Below are positions 8,493 through 16,618 of a stretch of 31,530 nucleotides of DNA, in pieces (positions within the stretch are counted from its first letter, which is position 1; every line of letters begins with the position of its first letter). A program made the translations under genes and the position numbers. The notes under the pieces are model-generated. The model worked only from the letters and a program-made list of their open reading frames with translations, did not search any database and had not been told where the DNA came from. Source of the stretch: CAYPEK01 sp964409645 (GTDB lineage: Bacteria > UBP15 > UBA6099). The stretch is taken from NCBI GenBank assembly GCA_964409645.1, contig CAYPEK010000045.1, positions 1-31,530 of the forward strand. Direction: 5' to 3'.

Positions 8493-9362
8493 TTATCGTG
8501 TAATCCTGTCGATGAGGAAATCGAGGAACCGCCGGGCATCGACATCGAACGCGACACGCACCGGCAGGCCGGCGGGGTCGATAAACGATTCGCCCGCGCG
8601 GATGCCGCTCTCCGCGACGCTCAGACCAAGCGTTTCGGTTTCGTACCACTCCGGCTGCATCAGATACGCCATTGCGAGTGGGTCGTGCGGGTTGAATCCG
8701 CCGCGCATCATCAGAGCGCTCATAAACGAGTGCCAGCCGCGCACACGCGGATACAGCCACTTCGCGAATTCGGTCTCCGCGTCGCGCAGCCGCTCCATTT
8801 CCGCGCTGCCGAATATCACCTTTGCCGTGAGATCGTACGGTACGAGTGTGAGGTCTCGCGCACTGCGGACGAAAACAGCCGCCGCATGCGGGTCTTTCCA
8901 GAAATTGAACTCGGCTCGGAAAAACGGCGGCATGTTCCCGGCGCGACGCACCGCGCCTCCCATGCAGATCACCCGCCGTGCGTTTCCGAGCGTGCCGGGC
9001 GAGGCGAGTTCCGCCGCAGCGAGATTCGAGAGCGGCCCGAGTGCGACTATCGTTACTTCCCCCGGCGCAGACGCGACAGTCTCCGCTATGAAACGCGACG
9101 CATCCGATTCGCGGCCGTTGCGCGTGTCGCTCTTCGACTCCGCACCGCGCAGAACCGGCACATTCTCCCTGCCGATCGCCGCAAGCAGCCTCTTCGCCGA
9201 CCGGAACGCGCGCCCGAGATCGACATTTCCATGCGTGATCGTCAGCGCGGCGACTTCCACCTCGGGCGATTTCAGCGCGAGCGCGATTGCGAGTCCGTCG
9301 TCGATGTCGCGCATCGGCACCCCGATCGCCGGGTCCGTGTCGATTATGATTCTCTCGGCCAT
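8493..9362 (-). CDS. Inosine/uridine-preferring nucleoside hydrolase family protein
   Basis: 289 residues from the ATG at 9362, preceded by GAGG about 8 nt upstream. The frame stays open to 9434, but that part is repeat DNA and is excluded. The N-terminus MAERIIIDTDPAIGVPMRDI is the calcium-binding signature of the family, in the variant with a short insertion between DTDP and DDGLAIALAL. EVTIVALGPLSNLAAA, VICMGGAV, EFNFWKDPHAAAVF and the C-terminal NPHDPLAMAYL are all conserved family segments. The enzyme would cleave the N-glycosidic bond of nucleosides for salvage, in the cytoplasm because no signal peptide is seen. Its base preference cannot be read from sequence. The gene stands alone, with the TetR gene upstream on the same strand across a 127-bp repeat-containing gap. 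Confidence 0.9.
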   Translation of the reverse strand: MAERIIIDTDPAIGVPMRDIDDGLAIALALKSPEVEVAALTITHGNVDLGRAFRSAKRLLAAIGRENVPVLRGAESKSDTRNGRESDASRFIAETVASAPGEVTIVALGPLSNLAAAELASPGTLGNARRVICMGGAVRRAGNMPPFFRAEFNFWKDPHAAAVFVRSARDLTLVPYDLTAKVIFGSAEMERLRDAETEFAKWLYPRVRGWHSFMSALMMRGGFNPHDPLAMAYLMQPEWYETETLGLSVAESGIRAGESFIDPAGLPVRVAFDVDARRFLDFLIDRITR

Positions 9363-9396
9363 ATCGCATGCCTCATATCGTTGTTCAGCGTTACAT

Positions 9397-9480
9397 TTCA
9401 CCGTGTGCCATGCACAAAATTTTCTTTTGTGCATGAGGTAAAAGCAACCTTATTATGGGCCGGCCCCTTGGAGAGGCCGT
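9397..9480 (+). repeat. Dispersed double-hairpin repeat, family C copy 1
   Basis: CATGCACAAAA (9409-9419) pairs perfectly with TTTTGTGCATG (9425-9435). A second GC-rich hairpin (GGCCGGCC... GGCC) follows at about 9457-9479. The whole of about 85 bp aligns with 12108-12195, with substitutions that largely keep the pairing. It separates the nucleoside hydrolase and TetR genes. Confidence 0.65.
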
Positions 9481-9489
9481 AATTCCGAG

Positions 9490-10086
9490 TCAGTTCGCGC
9501 CGTTCTGTACCCGGATACCGCCGAGAACGAGTTGAATCATTTCCATCGTCATGTCGCCGAGCCCTTCTTTCTTTTCGAGGACTGTGTGCGCCATGAACGC
9601 GCTCTGCACACAACCGGAGATCGCGAGCGAAACGCTTTCCTCGTCCGCGTCTTTACGGACAAGCCCCTCTTTTTTCGCGTCTTCGATATGGCTTGTGACT
9701 ATTTTATTGAAACCGTTGTGGATTTTCTTAAGCTTTTTCTTCAATTTCCCGCTCGAAATGTGCAGTTCGTCCGAATATATGAGGCGATAGAAGCCGGGCT
9801 GCGATTCGAGAATAAAAACGTGGTTTCGGTACAGCGCGAGTATCTTGTCGATGGGGGTGCCGTGCCGTTTTTTGTCGAGTTTTTTTTCTTTTTTAAGGTG
9901 TTCGAGCATGACGTCGAGCGCGCCGCTGATTATTTCTTCCTTATTTTTAAAATACTTGTACAGGGCCGCTTCGCTGAAACCGACTTCACCCGCGATCCGC
10001 GCCGTAGTCAGCCCCTGCACACCCTCCGCACCCAGAATTTTGAGCACCGCAGCCATTATCTGGCCGTCTCTGTCGTTTCCGCTCAA
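9490..10086 (-). CDS. TetR/AcrR-family transcriptional repressor
   Basis: About 198 residues. The N-terminal helix-turn-helix is clear: IMAAVLKILGAEGVQGLTTA, then RIAGEVGFSEAALYKYFKNK, then EEIISGAL, the standard TetR pattern. The C-terminus is a helical ligand domain without recognisable specificity. I prefer the TTG at 10086, with GGAG 7 nt upstream, over the GTG at 10122. The upstream region holds a good promoter (-35 at 10153-10148, -10 at 10131-10126) whose start point falls after the GTG, and the operator at 10101-10118 would otherwise lie inside the coding region. The gene is divergent from the radical SAM gene. Operators on both sides suggest it represses itself and that neighbour. 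Confidence 0.88.
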   Translation of the reverse strand: MSGNDRDGQIMAAVLKILGAEGVQGLTTARIAGEVGFSEAALYKYFKNKEEIISGALDVMLEHLKKEKKLDKKRHGTPIDKILALYRNHVFILESQPGFYRLIYSDELHISSGKLKKKLKKIHNGFNKIVTSHIEDAKKEGLVRKDADEESVSLAISGCVQSAFMAHTVLEKKEGLGDMTMEMIQLVLGGIRVQNGAN

Positions 10087-10100
10087 CGTCGTCTCCGTGA

Positions 10101-10118
10101 GGTTAGTAATCGCTAACC
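10101..10118. promoter_or_regulatory. TetR operator 1
   Basis: GGTTAGTAATCGCTAACC has 6-bp inverted arms. Its reverse complement matches operator 2 at 17 of 18 positions. It begins about 7 nt after the -10 box of the TetR gene's own promoter, the usual place for autorepression. Confidence 0.75.
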
Positions 10119-10125
10119 CCACAGC

Positions 10126-10153
10126 ATTTTACTCATTATTGAAAGTGTGTCAA
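10126..10153 (-). promoter_or_regulatory. Promoter of the TetR gene
   Basis: On the minus strand, TTGACA (10153-10148) is separated by 16 nt from TAAAAT (10131-10126). Start of transcription is expected near 10119, right at operator 1. Confidence 0.75.
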
Positions 10154-10204
10154 CAAAAACCGCCGGGCGCCCAAAAATCGGTTTTCCTTATTATGTTTTT
10201 TGCC

Positions 10205-10232
10205 TTGACAAATTACGCGAAACTCTTAGGAT
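10205..10232 (+). promoter_or_regulatory. Promoter of the radical SAM gene
   Basis: TTGACA (10205-10210), 16-nt spacer, TAGGAT (10227-10232). Spacer length and distance to its operator mirror the TetR promoter. It predicts a 5' leader of about 145 nt. Confidence 0.65.
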
Positions 10233-10240
10233 ATTGGCAA

Positions 10241-10258
10241 GGTTAGTGATTACTAACC
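10241..10258. promoter_or_regulatory. TetR operator 2
   Basis: GGTTAGTGATTACTAACC has perfect 7-bp inverted arms around GATT. It lies 8 nt after the -10 box of the radical SAM promoter, so bound repressor would block the start site. Confidence 0.75.
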
Positions 10259-10386
10259 TGTTCAAAAAAGACAGTTCAGCGGCGGTTCGATTGCCGATTA
10301 GGTACAAACGATCCGTCAATCTGTCTTCATAAAAAAATCGCCCGCGCCCAGCGGCGCGGATATTGAAAGGCCAAAGGGTTGCTCAA

Positions 10387-12069
10387 ATGCTTCTTCTGAC
10401 ATCAGTTTTCAGGCCGTTCGGTGTGGACGACGAATACGGCCGCAAGGAAAATAAACTCGAACTCTTTCACAATCAGGTCACCCGCGAACAGGGAATTTTC
10501 TCGATCAGGTACAACCACCGCAGTTTCGGCCTCTACTTCATCGCCGAAAACCTCAAGATGCCGACGGTGGTGCTCGATTTCCCGACGTTGAAACAGTTCC
10601 GCAAGGAAGTTAAAAAAGGATACGAGTACATCGGCATTTCGTTTATCACTCCGAACTTTGTCAAAGCGAAGAAGATGGCGGAGATCGTGCGCGAGGTATC
10701 GCCGGGAACAAAAATCATACTCGGCGGGCACGGCGCGAGCATACCGGACATCGAAAAGCTGATCGACTGCGACATTGTTGTGCGCGGCGAAGGGATTCGC
10801 GCGCTCCGGGAACTGTTCGAGGAGGACGTGGACGCCCCGATCTCGCACCCGGCTATGCCCGCCGCCGACCACAAGCGGACGCTCGGCCTGCCGTTCACCC
10901 AGAACAGCGCCGTGCTGGTGCCCGGCGTGGGCTGCCCCAACGCTTGCCGCTTCTGCTGTACATCCCATTTCTACGACCGGGAATACCATCCCTTTCTGAA
11001 AACCGGACGCGAGTTGTACGAAACCTGCATCCGCCTCGGCGAAGAACTGAACACTAACGACTTCTTCATAATGGACGAGAACTTCCTGCTCCAGAAAGAC
11101 CGCGCGATGGAGCTGCTCGATTTGATGATCCGCAACAACCGCACGTTCAACTTCAGCATCTTCTCTTCCGCGGAAGCGATCACCGCCTTCGGCGTGGACA
11201 ACATGCTGCGCCTCGGCATCAACTACGTCTGGATCGGTGTCGAGTCGAAGAAAAATCTCTTCGAGAAGACGAAGGGCATCGACGTACGCGCCCTGATCGA
11301 AAAGCTGAGAAGCAACGGAATATTCGTGCTCGGCTCTTACATCCTTTTCCTCGAGCACCACGATAAAGAGACAATCAACGAAGACATCGATTTCGCGATC
11401 AGCATGAACGCCGACTTCTCGCAGTTCATGGAACTCGGCCCGCTCCCGCAGACGGCGCTCTACCTCGATTACAAGGAGAAAGGGCTGCTGCGTGAGGACC
11501 TCCCGTACGAGGAATGGCACGGACAGGGCAAACTGTGGTTCCGGCACCCGCACTTCACGCCTGAGGAGGGAGAAAAGGCTCTTCGCGACGCGTTCATACG
11601 CGAGTACCGCGAGCTCGGGCCGTCCGTCCTGCGCGTCGGCGAAACGATGATCCGCGGGCTTGCCTCGCCTTATTATAAGGACGGCAGCGCGATAATGAGA
11701 AAACGTTATGCAACCGCAGTGAAACGGTGCAAAGCGTACCGGTTCGCGCTCACCGCAATCAAATGGCTCGCTCCCGACAAGAGCATGAAGGAAAAAGCGG
11801 AAAGGATCGAGAAAATGTTCGAGGCGCAGCTCGGGACAACCACTCCGGCGCATTTCTTCGCCAACCTCTCGGTCTTCGCCCTCGCGTCGGTCGCGAAAAT
11901 CAAATACGGGCGGCGGTTCCACCCTCACAATCCGCATGTTATCCGGTCTTACTTCCGGACGCAGAAATCGGAAACCGGCCGCCGCGGTCCGCTCAAGAGC
12001 CCCGTGACGAAGAGCGATGTCCTTCTGCTTGGACGCGGAAAACGCCTCTCCCCGTCGCAGGCGCAATAA
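10387..12069 (+). CDS. B12-binding-domain radical SAM protein
   Basis: 560 residues from the ATG at 10387, preceded by AAAGGG with 8-nt spacing. The N-terminal about 160 residues resemble a cobalamin-binding Rossmann domain: MLLLTSVFRPFGVDDEYGRK, EYIGISFITPNFVKAKKMAE, ILGGHGASIPDIE and DIVVRGEG. The usual D-x-H-x2-G base-off motif is not evident. The radical SAM core has C183-x3-C187-x2-C190 (VGCPNACRFC) for the 4Fe-4S cluster, followed by FFIMDENFLL and YVWIGVESKK strands. A C-terminal helical extension follows. Such proteins methylate or rearrange unactivated carbons, often in lipid or natural-product pathways; the substrate is unknown. Control by the divergent TetR protein is likely from the two operators. 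Confidence 0.88.
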   Translation: MLLLTSVFRPFGVDDEYGRKENKLELFHNQVTREQGIFSIRYNHRSFGLYFIAENLKMPTVVLDFPTLKQFRKEVKKGYEYIGISFITPNFVKAKKMAEIVREVSPGTKIILGGHGASIPDIEKLIDCDIVVRGEGIRALRELFEEDVDAPISHPAMPAADHKRTLGLPFTQNSAVLVPGVGCPNACRFCCTSHFYDREYHPFLKTGRELYETCIRLGEELNTNDFFIMDENFLLQKDRAMELLDLMIRNNRTFNFSIFSSAEAITAFGVDNMLRLGINYVWIGVESKKNLFEKTKGIDVRALIEKLRSNGIFVLGSYILFLEHHDKETINEDIDFAISMNADFSQFMELGPLPQTALYLDYKEKGLLREDLPYEEWHGQGKLWFRHPHFTPEEGEKALRDAFIREYRELGPSVLRVGETMIRGLASPYYKDGSAIMRKRYATAVKRCKAYRFALTAIKWLAPDKSMKEKAERIEKMFEAQLGTTTPAHFFANLSVFALASVAKIKYGRRFHPHNPHVIRSYFRTQKSETGRRGPLKSPVTKSDVLLLGRGKRLSPSQAQ

Positions 12070-12107
12070 CAACTGCGGCGATAGTCGTCGGCTCATAATC
12101 CCACACT

Positions 12108-12195
12108 TCCATCGTGCGCCATGCACAATATTTTCTCTTGTCGTGCATGAGATAATAACAACGTCGTTATGGCCCGGCCTTATAAGGGGCGGTAT
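12108..12195 (+). repeat. Dispersed double-hairpin repeat, family C copy 2
   Basis: CATGCAC (12120-12126) pairs with GTGCATG (12143-12149) in an imperfect longer stem. A GGCCCGGCC / GGGGC segment follows. It aligns with the copy at 9397-9480 over its full length and lies between the radical SAM and PIG-L genes. Confidence 0.65.
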
Positions 12196-12264
12196 GCGAC
12201 CGTTATTTTCCCCTTTGCTTCCTTTCCTCCTTTGTGTTAAAACACACCCAACGGAGGTACTGAT

Positions 12265-12993
12265 ATGAACTTCAAAAATAAGCGCATTATGGCGATCGCC
12301 GCTCACCCGGACGACGCCGACTTCTACTGCGGAGGCGCCGTCGCATCTTGGATCAAACAGGGCGCCGCCGTCCGCTACGTCATCTGCACGGATGACTCCT
12401 GCGGCTCGGACACAGGTGATATTACCCCTCAGGAACTCGCCGAACTCCGCCGCGCCGAACAGGACGCCGCCAATAAAACCCTCGGCGTCGCCGACACCGT
12501 CTATCTCGACTACCCCGACATGGGCCTCTACGACGGCGAAGACCTGCGTCGTGACGTCGCCCGCGAAATTCGGAAATACAAACCCAACATCCTTCTTACT
12601 TTCGACCCGTGGACCAGATACGAAGTCCACCCCGATCACTCAGCCTCCGCCCGCGGCGCCCTGTACGGGCGTTTCGCCGCGAAATTGCCCCTCAAATTCC
12701 CGGAACTCCTTGCCGACGAAGGCCTCAAACCGTGGGACGTCGAGGCCATCTACTTCTTTAAATCGGACCAGCCGGACACTTGGGTCGATATCGAAGACGT
12801 GCTCGAACTCAAAGCGGAGGCCCTCATCTGCCACAAATCACAGTTCGGCGACCTCGTTCAATCGAAAGAACAGGGTATGGGGCTTCTTCAAACTCTCCAT
12901 AAACGCAACCCGGCCACAGGCAAAATCGCCGAAGGCTTCCGTTTTCTTCCCTGCGAGGGCCTCGAAGGCCTCAAAGCCTATATCAGCCTCTAA
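12265..12993 (+). CDS. PIG-L family N-acetylglucosaminyl deacetylase
   Basis: 242 residues. GGAGG lies 7 nt before the ATG. The N-terminal MAIAAHPDDADFYCGGAVAS carries the A-H14-P-D-D17 zinc/catalytic motif, and H122PDHSASARG supplies the second conserved His-x-Asp-His segment. Together these define the LmbE/PIG-L fold. The family removes acetyl groups from GlcNAc-containing substrates such as glycolipids, thiol precursors and chitin-type sugars. No signal peptide is seen, so it acts in the cytoplasm. The next gene, a secreted hydrolase, starts 18 bp downstream with its own ribosome-binding site, so the two are probably co-transcribed and may act on the same acylated glycan or glycoside. Confidence 0.9.
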   Translation: MNFKNKRIMAIAAHPDDADFYCGGAVASWIKQGAAVRYVICTDDSCGSDTGDITPQELAELRRAEQDAANKTLGVADTVYLDYPDMGLYDGEDLRRDVAREIRKYKPNILLTFDPWTRYEVHPDHSASARGALYGRFAAKLPLKFPELLADEGLKPWDVEAIYFFKSDQPDTWVDIEDVLELKAEALICHKSQFGDLVQSKEQGMGLLQTLHKRNPATGKIAEGFRFLPCEGLEGLKAYISL

Positions 12994-13011
12994 TCACAGG
13001 AGATTACATCA

Positions 13012-15378
13012 ATGAAAACGCTTCGATTCCTGATTTCTGTTCTTTTGCTCTGCTTTTTTGCCAATTTTACCGCTTCGGCGGCTGAAATCGGCTCTTTTTC
13101 TATTTTGGATTTCTATGCTTATGATAAAAATCTGCCCTTAAATGCGACCGTTTCACCCCAAACCGTCACCAATGGTGACTACCTCCTCTACCGTGTCGAA
13201 TTCGACAGCGTCTGGGGTCGCCGGGTGCCGGCGCTCTTTATGATTCCTTCAAAACACGAAAAACAATGTCCGGCCGTCATTTTTGGACATGGCTACACCG
13301 GCAGCAAAAACGACATCGTTTCCTCGCTCCCCAAAATCTCCGAAAAAGGCTTCTGTGCCTTCGCTATCGACGCTTGGTACCACGGTGACCGCAAGGTCGA
13401 AGGCAAAAAACTTTACTCCCCCTTCCTTTATGAAATGCGTTCCGGGCTTACACTTACTGTTGTTGACTTCCGCCGTGCCGTGGACTTCCTGACCACTAGG
13501 TCGGAAGTTGACCATGACAAGATAACCTTTGTCGGGGGCAGCATGGGCGGCATATTGGGCGGCCTTTTCGCCGGGGTGGACAACAGGGTCAAATGCCCTG
13601 TTCTCATAGTAGGCGGCGGCAACTGGCCATACCTTCTGGAGAACAGCGTGGTTGGACAGGTCGATCTCGGCTTTACCTACTCCGATACCAAGCGCATTGC
13701 CAAGCAGGCCGTCGTTGCCCTCGCCCCTGCCGATACCCTTAACACCATCCAGTACATCTCACCCCGCCCGCTTCTCATGATCAATGCAAAACATGATGTC
13801 CTTGTTAACCCCTTCTCTAACAAACAGATGTTTACGAGAGCCGGCGAACCCAAAAAAATTATCTGGTTCGACTCCGGGCATGGCGTGCCCATCGACATCG
13901 CAATGAATATAATGCTTGATTGGTACGACAAATATCTCATCAATGGACGCACGCCGGACTTCACGGCCTCAATCGAGGGGTACGAGACCACTCCCGTTGG
14001 AATAAGCAAGAACATTAAGCTTCCTCCTCTTGTTACCGAGCAGTCTTATAATGAGTTCCTTAATTACAACCACGAACTCCCTCTCCTCAGTTCAAGAGAC
14101 TCTCTCCCCTCCTCGAACCCTCGTGTGTCCAAATTTAAAATCGGTTTTCAGAGCACTCTCGACCGTTTTGTAGATGGTATTCTCTATCTTCCCACAAAGG
14201 GATCCCCCCCCTACCCCTGCGTTGTTTTTGTACACGACTTCGGAGGGTCCTCTGAAGACGCCACCTTCATTGCGGACATACTAGCCAGAAACGGCATAGC
14301 CACTGTTTCCGTCGGCCTCTACAGCTTCTTGTCGGACAACTCGAATCCGTTTCTTACAAATGCGTCTTTCGAAAGAAACAATATTACTGGTATCCAAAAT
14401 AGCTCGCCTGTGAACACAACTCCCGCAACTAGTAATAGTCGTACTTTTCAGATATATCCATCTTATGAATATGAATTCCGGGACCTCATAAAACAAACAG
14501 TACAGGACATACAACGGACTGTAGATATGTTATATAAATTTGATGGCATACTTGCACAAAGCTTAACAATAGTCGGTGTCGGTATGGGCGCGAACGCAGG
14601 CCTGATCACGGCCGCGACCGATGACAGAATCAGCGGTGTTTATATGATCGATCCTTATGATTCAATCATCCCATACTCACAGAATGACTCATCTAAGGCC
14701 ACACAATCCGATATTGCTGAATACCGCAATAATATAAAGGTTATCCAGCCGATTGAGTATGTTCAAAACCTTTCTCCCAAGAAACTCGCGATATTCAGAA
14801 GGACTAATTCTAATAAGCCCTCTGATCTTTATGAGCAGGCAAAAGAACCTAAGGAATTGATATCTTCAGCCCCGTCTAAGGACGGTGTGTCCAATTGGAT
14901 TGGAACTGCTTTGAGATCAATCGCCGTTTTTGTCAGAGATATTATCACTAAATCCCCAGAAGACGCGCAGAAGAATGACAAGCAGTCAGGTTTGGCCACG
15001 ATTCAGGCGCCTTCCGGGCAGATTGACGGCTGGAACAGGCAGGATTCTGGAAAAAACGACTCGAAAAAATGCAAGGTTACGGATTTGTCCTTTGCGGAGA
15101 AAGCTATCGAGGGCGGAAGGACGATAATACTGAATTCCAGAATAGACGCGTGTGCAACTAAAAACGCCTCTATTATAGCTGAGATTTCTGGAACCGCGCC
15201 TTCTTCGGAGTATATTCAATTATTCGATGACGGCGATGGTTGCGACAATAAAGCCGGCGATGGAATATTTTGCGCGGTCTTTGATCTCTCGAAAGATACG
15301 GCAAACATCGATGTAACCGTTGGCGGAGTCGGCGATTCCGGCGAGATAATTATCGAAAAAACCGCTTCGATTAAGTAG
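13012..15378 (+). CDS. Secreted two-domain alpha/beta hydrolase (esterase-like) with inactive second domain and C-terminal beta domain
   Basis: 788 residues. A signal peptide (MKTLRFLISVLLLCFFANFT, cleavage near ASA-AE) shows export. The first alpha/beta-hydrolase domain has GHGYTGSKND, the nucleophile elbow G-G-S177-M-G, the acid D262 (AKHDVLVNP) and H290 (DSGHGVP): a complete triad, closest in style to acetyl-xylan esterase and dienelactone hydrolase relatives. A second hydrolase-like domain begins near residue 380 (CVVFVHDFGGSSEDATF). Its elbow reads G-V-G524-M-G, with Gly where Ser should be, so it is probably non-catalytic. The last about 90 residues form a beta domain with DDGDGCDNKAGDGIF, an Asp-rich, calcium-like loop. 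AGGAG lies 9 nt before the ATG. Codon use turns AT-richer from about 14.3 kb on. Confidence 0.85.
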   Translation: MKTLRFLISVLLLCFFANFTASAAEIGSFSILDFYAYDKNLPLNATVSPQTVTNGDYLLYRVEFDSVWGRRVPALFMIPSKHEKQCPAVIFGHGYTGSKNDIVSSLPKISEKGFCAFAIDAWYHGDRKVEGKKLYSPFLYEMRSGLTLTVVDFRRAVDFLTTRSEVDHDKITFVGGSMGGILGGLFAGVDNRVKCPVLIVGGGNWPYLLENSVVGQVDLGFTYSDTKRIAKQAVVALAPADTLNTIQYISPRPLLMINAKHDVLVNPFSNKQMFTRAGEPKKIIWFDSGHGVPIDIAMNIMLDWYDKYLINGRTPDFTASIEGYETTPVGISKNIKLPPLVTEQSYNEFLNYNHELPLLSSRDSLPSSNPRVSKFKIGFQSTLDRFVDGILYLPTKGSPPYPCVVFVHDFGGSSEDATFIADILARNGIATVSVGLYSFLSDNSNPFLTNASFERNNITGIQNSSPVNTTPATSNSRTFQIYPSYEYEFRDLIKQTVQDIQRTVDMLYKFDGILAQSLTIVGVGMGANAGLITAATDDRISGVYMIDPYDSIIPYSQNDSSKATQSDIAEYRNNIKVIQPIEYVQNLSPKKLAIFRRTNSNKPSDLYEQAKEPKELISSAPSKDGVSNWIGTALRSIAVFVRDIITKSPEDAQKNDKQSGLATIQAPSGQIDGWNRQDSGKNDSKKCKVTDLSFAEKAIEGGRTIILNSRIDACATKNASIIAEISGTAPSSEYIQLFDDGDGCDNKAGDGIFCAVFDLSKDTANIDVTVGGVGDSGEIIIEKTASIK

Positions 15379-15386
15379 TTTTGTGT

Positions 15387-15908
15387 TTATAAGCCTGATT
15401 CGTTGATTGCTGCCTTCAGACGGTCGTACGTGGCCTCTATATGTTCACTTATGACCTTTGTGTCGGCGAGTACTGGCATGAAGTTGGTGTCGCCGTTCCA
15501 GCGCGGGACAAGGTGAATGTGGACGTGGTCCGCTATGCCCGCTCCCGCCACATGCCCAAGATTCATTCCCATATTGAATCCGTCCGGATTCATCGTTTTC
15601 TTGAAAATCGGCAACAGTTTCTGCAGAAACAGGGTCATTTCAGTAGTCACGGCAGGTTCGAGCGACTCAAATACACCCGTGTGCTCATACGGGACTATCA
15701 TTATGTGGCCGGAATTGTATGGATACAGGTTCATCATCACAAATGACCGGCTGCCGCGGTGCAACACCAGATTCGCGCGGTCTTTCTCTGGAGACGCCTT
15801 GAATTTTGCACACAGCACGCATGGATCCAATGGCTCCTCCACAGGTTCATTCTCCGGCTTTATCCCCAGTATGTACTGCGTTCTCCACGGCGCCCATATT
15901 TTATCCAT
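15387..15908 (-). CDS. HIT-family hydrolase, Ap4A phosphorylase-like
   Basis: 173 residues from the ATG at 15908, with GGAGG 6 nt upstream. The start MDKIWAPWRTQYILGIK, the zinc pair C30-x2-C33 (CVLC) and LYPYNSGHIMIVPYEHTGVF are typical of the actinobacterial-type Ap4A phosphorylase/HIT group. The histidine triad is H128-V-H130-I-H132 in ADHVHIHLVPRWNGD. GFNMGMNLGHVAGAGI is the conserved nucleotide-binding stretch. The enzyme splits dinucleoside polyphosphates such as Ap4A in the cytoplasm. The gene converges on the esterase gene with only 8 bp between the stops and no visible terminator, so read-through antisense between them is likely. Confidence 0.92.
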   Translation of the reverse strand: MDKIWAPWRTQYILGIKPENEPVEEPLDPCVLCAKFKASPEKDRANLVLHRGSRSFVMMNLYPYNSGHIMIVPYEHTGVFESLEPAVTTEMTLFLQKLLPIFKKTMNPDGFNMGMNLGHVAGAGIADHVHIHLVPRWNGDTNFMPVLADTKVISEHIEATYDRLKAAINESGL

Positions 15909-16029
15909 CGCTTGCCTCCGTATTATGCTCAGTTCGACTAATTCTACCGTTTTTGCACACGGTTTTTAATATTTAAGTCGATTTTTTCATCATATTTATT
16001 TCATTCAACGTTGCATTTTATTCACTATG

Positions 16030-16035
16030 TATAAT
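16030..16035 (+). promoter_or_regulatory. -10 box giving a near-leaderless mRNA for the phosphatidyltransferase
   Basis: A perfect TATAAT ends 10 nt before the ATG at 16046, and no ribosome-binding site is present. No good -35 box is seen at 16-18 nt. Transcription should start about 16042, leaving only a few bases of leader. Confidence 0.5.
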
Positions 16036-16045
16036 ACTATAAATT

Positions 16046-16618
16046 ATGATACCGAACATCATTACCACCATACGCATACTTCTCGCCGCGCCAATCATTT
16101 TCCTTCTATATCGAGGAGGAAACGGCGACTTCACAACAGCAGGCATTCTGATCCTTGTCGCAACCGCCAGCGACGGTCTCGACGGCCTCGCCGCTCGCAA
16201 ATTTAACATGGCCACCCTCTTCGGCGCTATGTACGACCTCTCAGCAGATCGCTGCATCATGACCCCTTCTCTGCTCCTTCTCGCCGTTCGCGGCAGATTC
16301 GACGCAGCCGTCGGACTGATGCCATACTGTCCTTGGCCTTACGCTGTAACCGTCGTTTTTGCCGACCTCACGGTCCTCATAGGCATAGTCGCCTATCTGA
16401 TCCAGCGCAAAAGCAACCCTGATTTGGATTTCCCTAAGCCGCCTTTTATAGTAAAAATCACTTATTCCTTTCAAATTTTGCCTGTTTTAGTTGCTGCCTT
16501 CTTTGCGCCGCCCTCTTGGTTCATGGCCGTTCTCATGTACAATGCTATCCTTTTCACTATCATTTCATTCCTCGTTTACCTTAAAAAGGGTGGCTTTGTG
16601 TTCGACATCAAGAAGTAA
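16046..16618 (+). CDS. CDP-alcohol phosphatidyltransferase (PgsA-like membrane enzyme)
   Basis: 190 residues with four to six hydrophobic segments. It carries the complete family signature D43-x2-D46-G47-x2-A50-R51-x8-G60-x3-D64-x3-D68, which binds two metal ions and the CDP-linked lipid. The start MIPNIITTIRILLAAPIIFL is typical of PgsA and PssA relatives. The enzyme swaps CMP for an alcohol, most likely glycerol-3-phosphate, on CDP-diacylglycerol in the inner membrane. The precise alcohol cannot be assigned. It is the last gene before the AT-rich region, it is transcribed toward that region, and its mRNA may be leaderless. Confidence 0.88.
   Translation: MIPNIITTIRILLAAPIIFLLYRGGNGDFTTAGILILVATASDGLDGLAARKFNMATLFGAMYDLSADRCIMTPSLLLLAVRGRFDAAVGLMPYCPWPYAVTVVFADLTVLIGIVAYLIQRKSNPDLDFPKPPFIVKITYSFQILPVLVAAFFAPPSWFMAVLMYNAILFTIISFLVYLKKGGFVFDIKK

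Noticed and set aside
10402..12639. Long minus-strand frame of 745 codons opposite the radical SAM gene
   Set aside because: It is the shadow of a GC-rich gene. The plus strand has the CxxxCxxC motif, a ribosome-binding site and a promoter.
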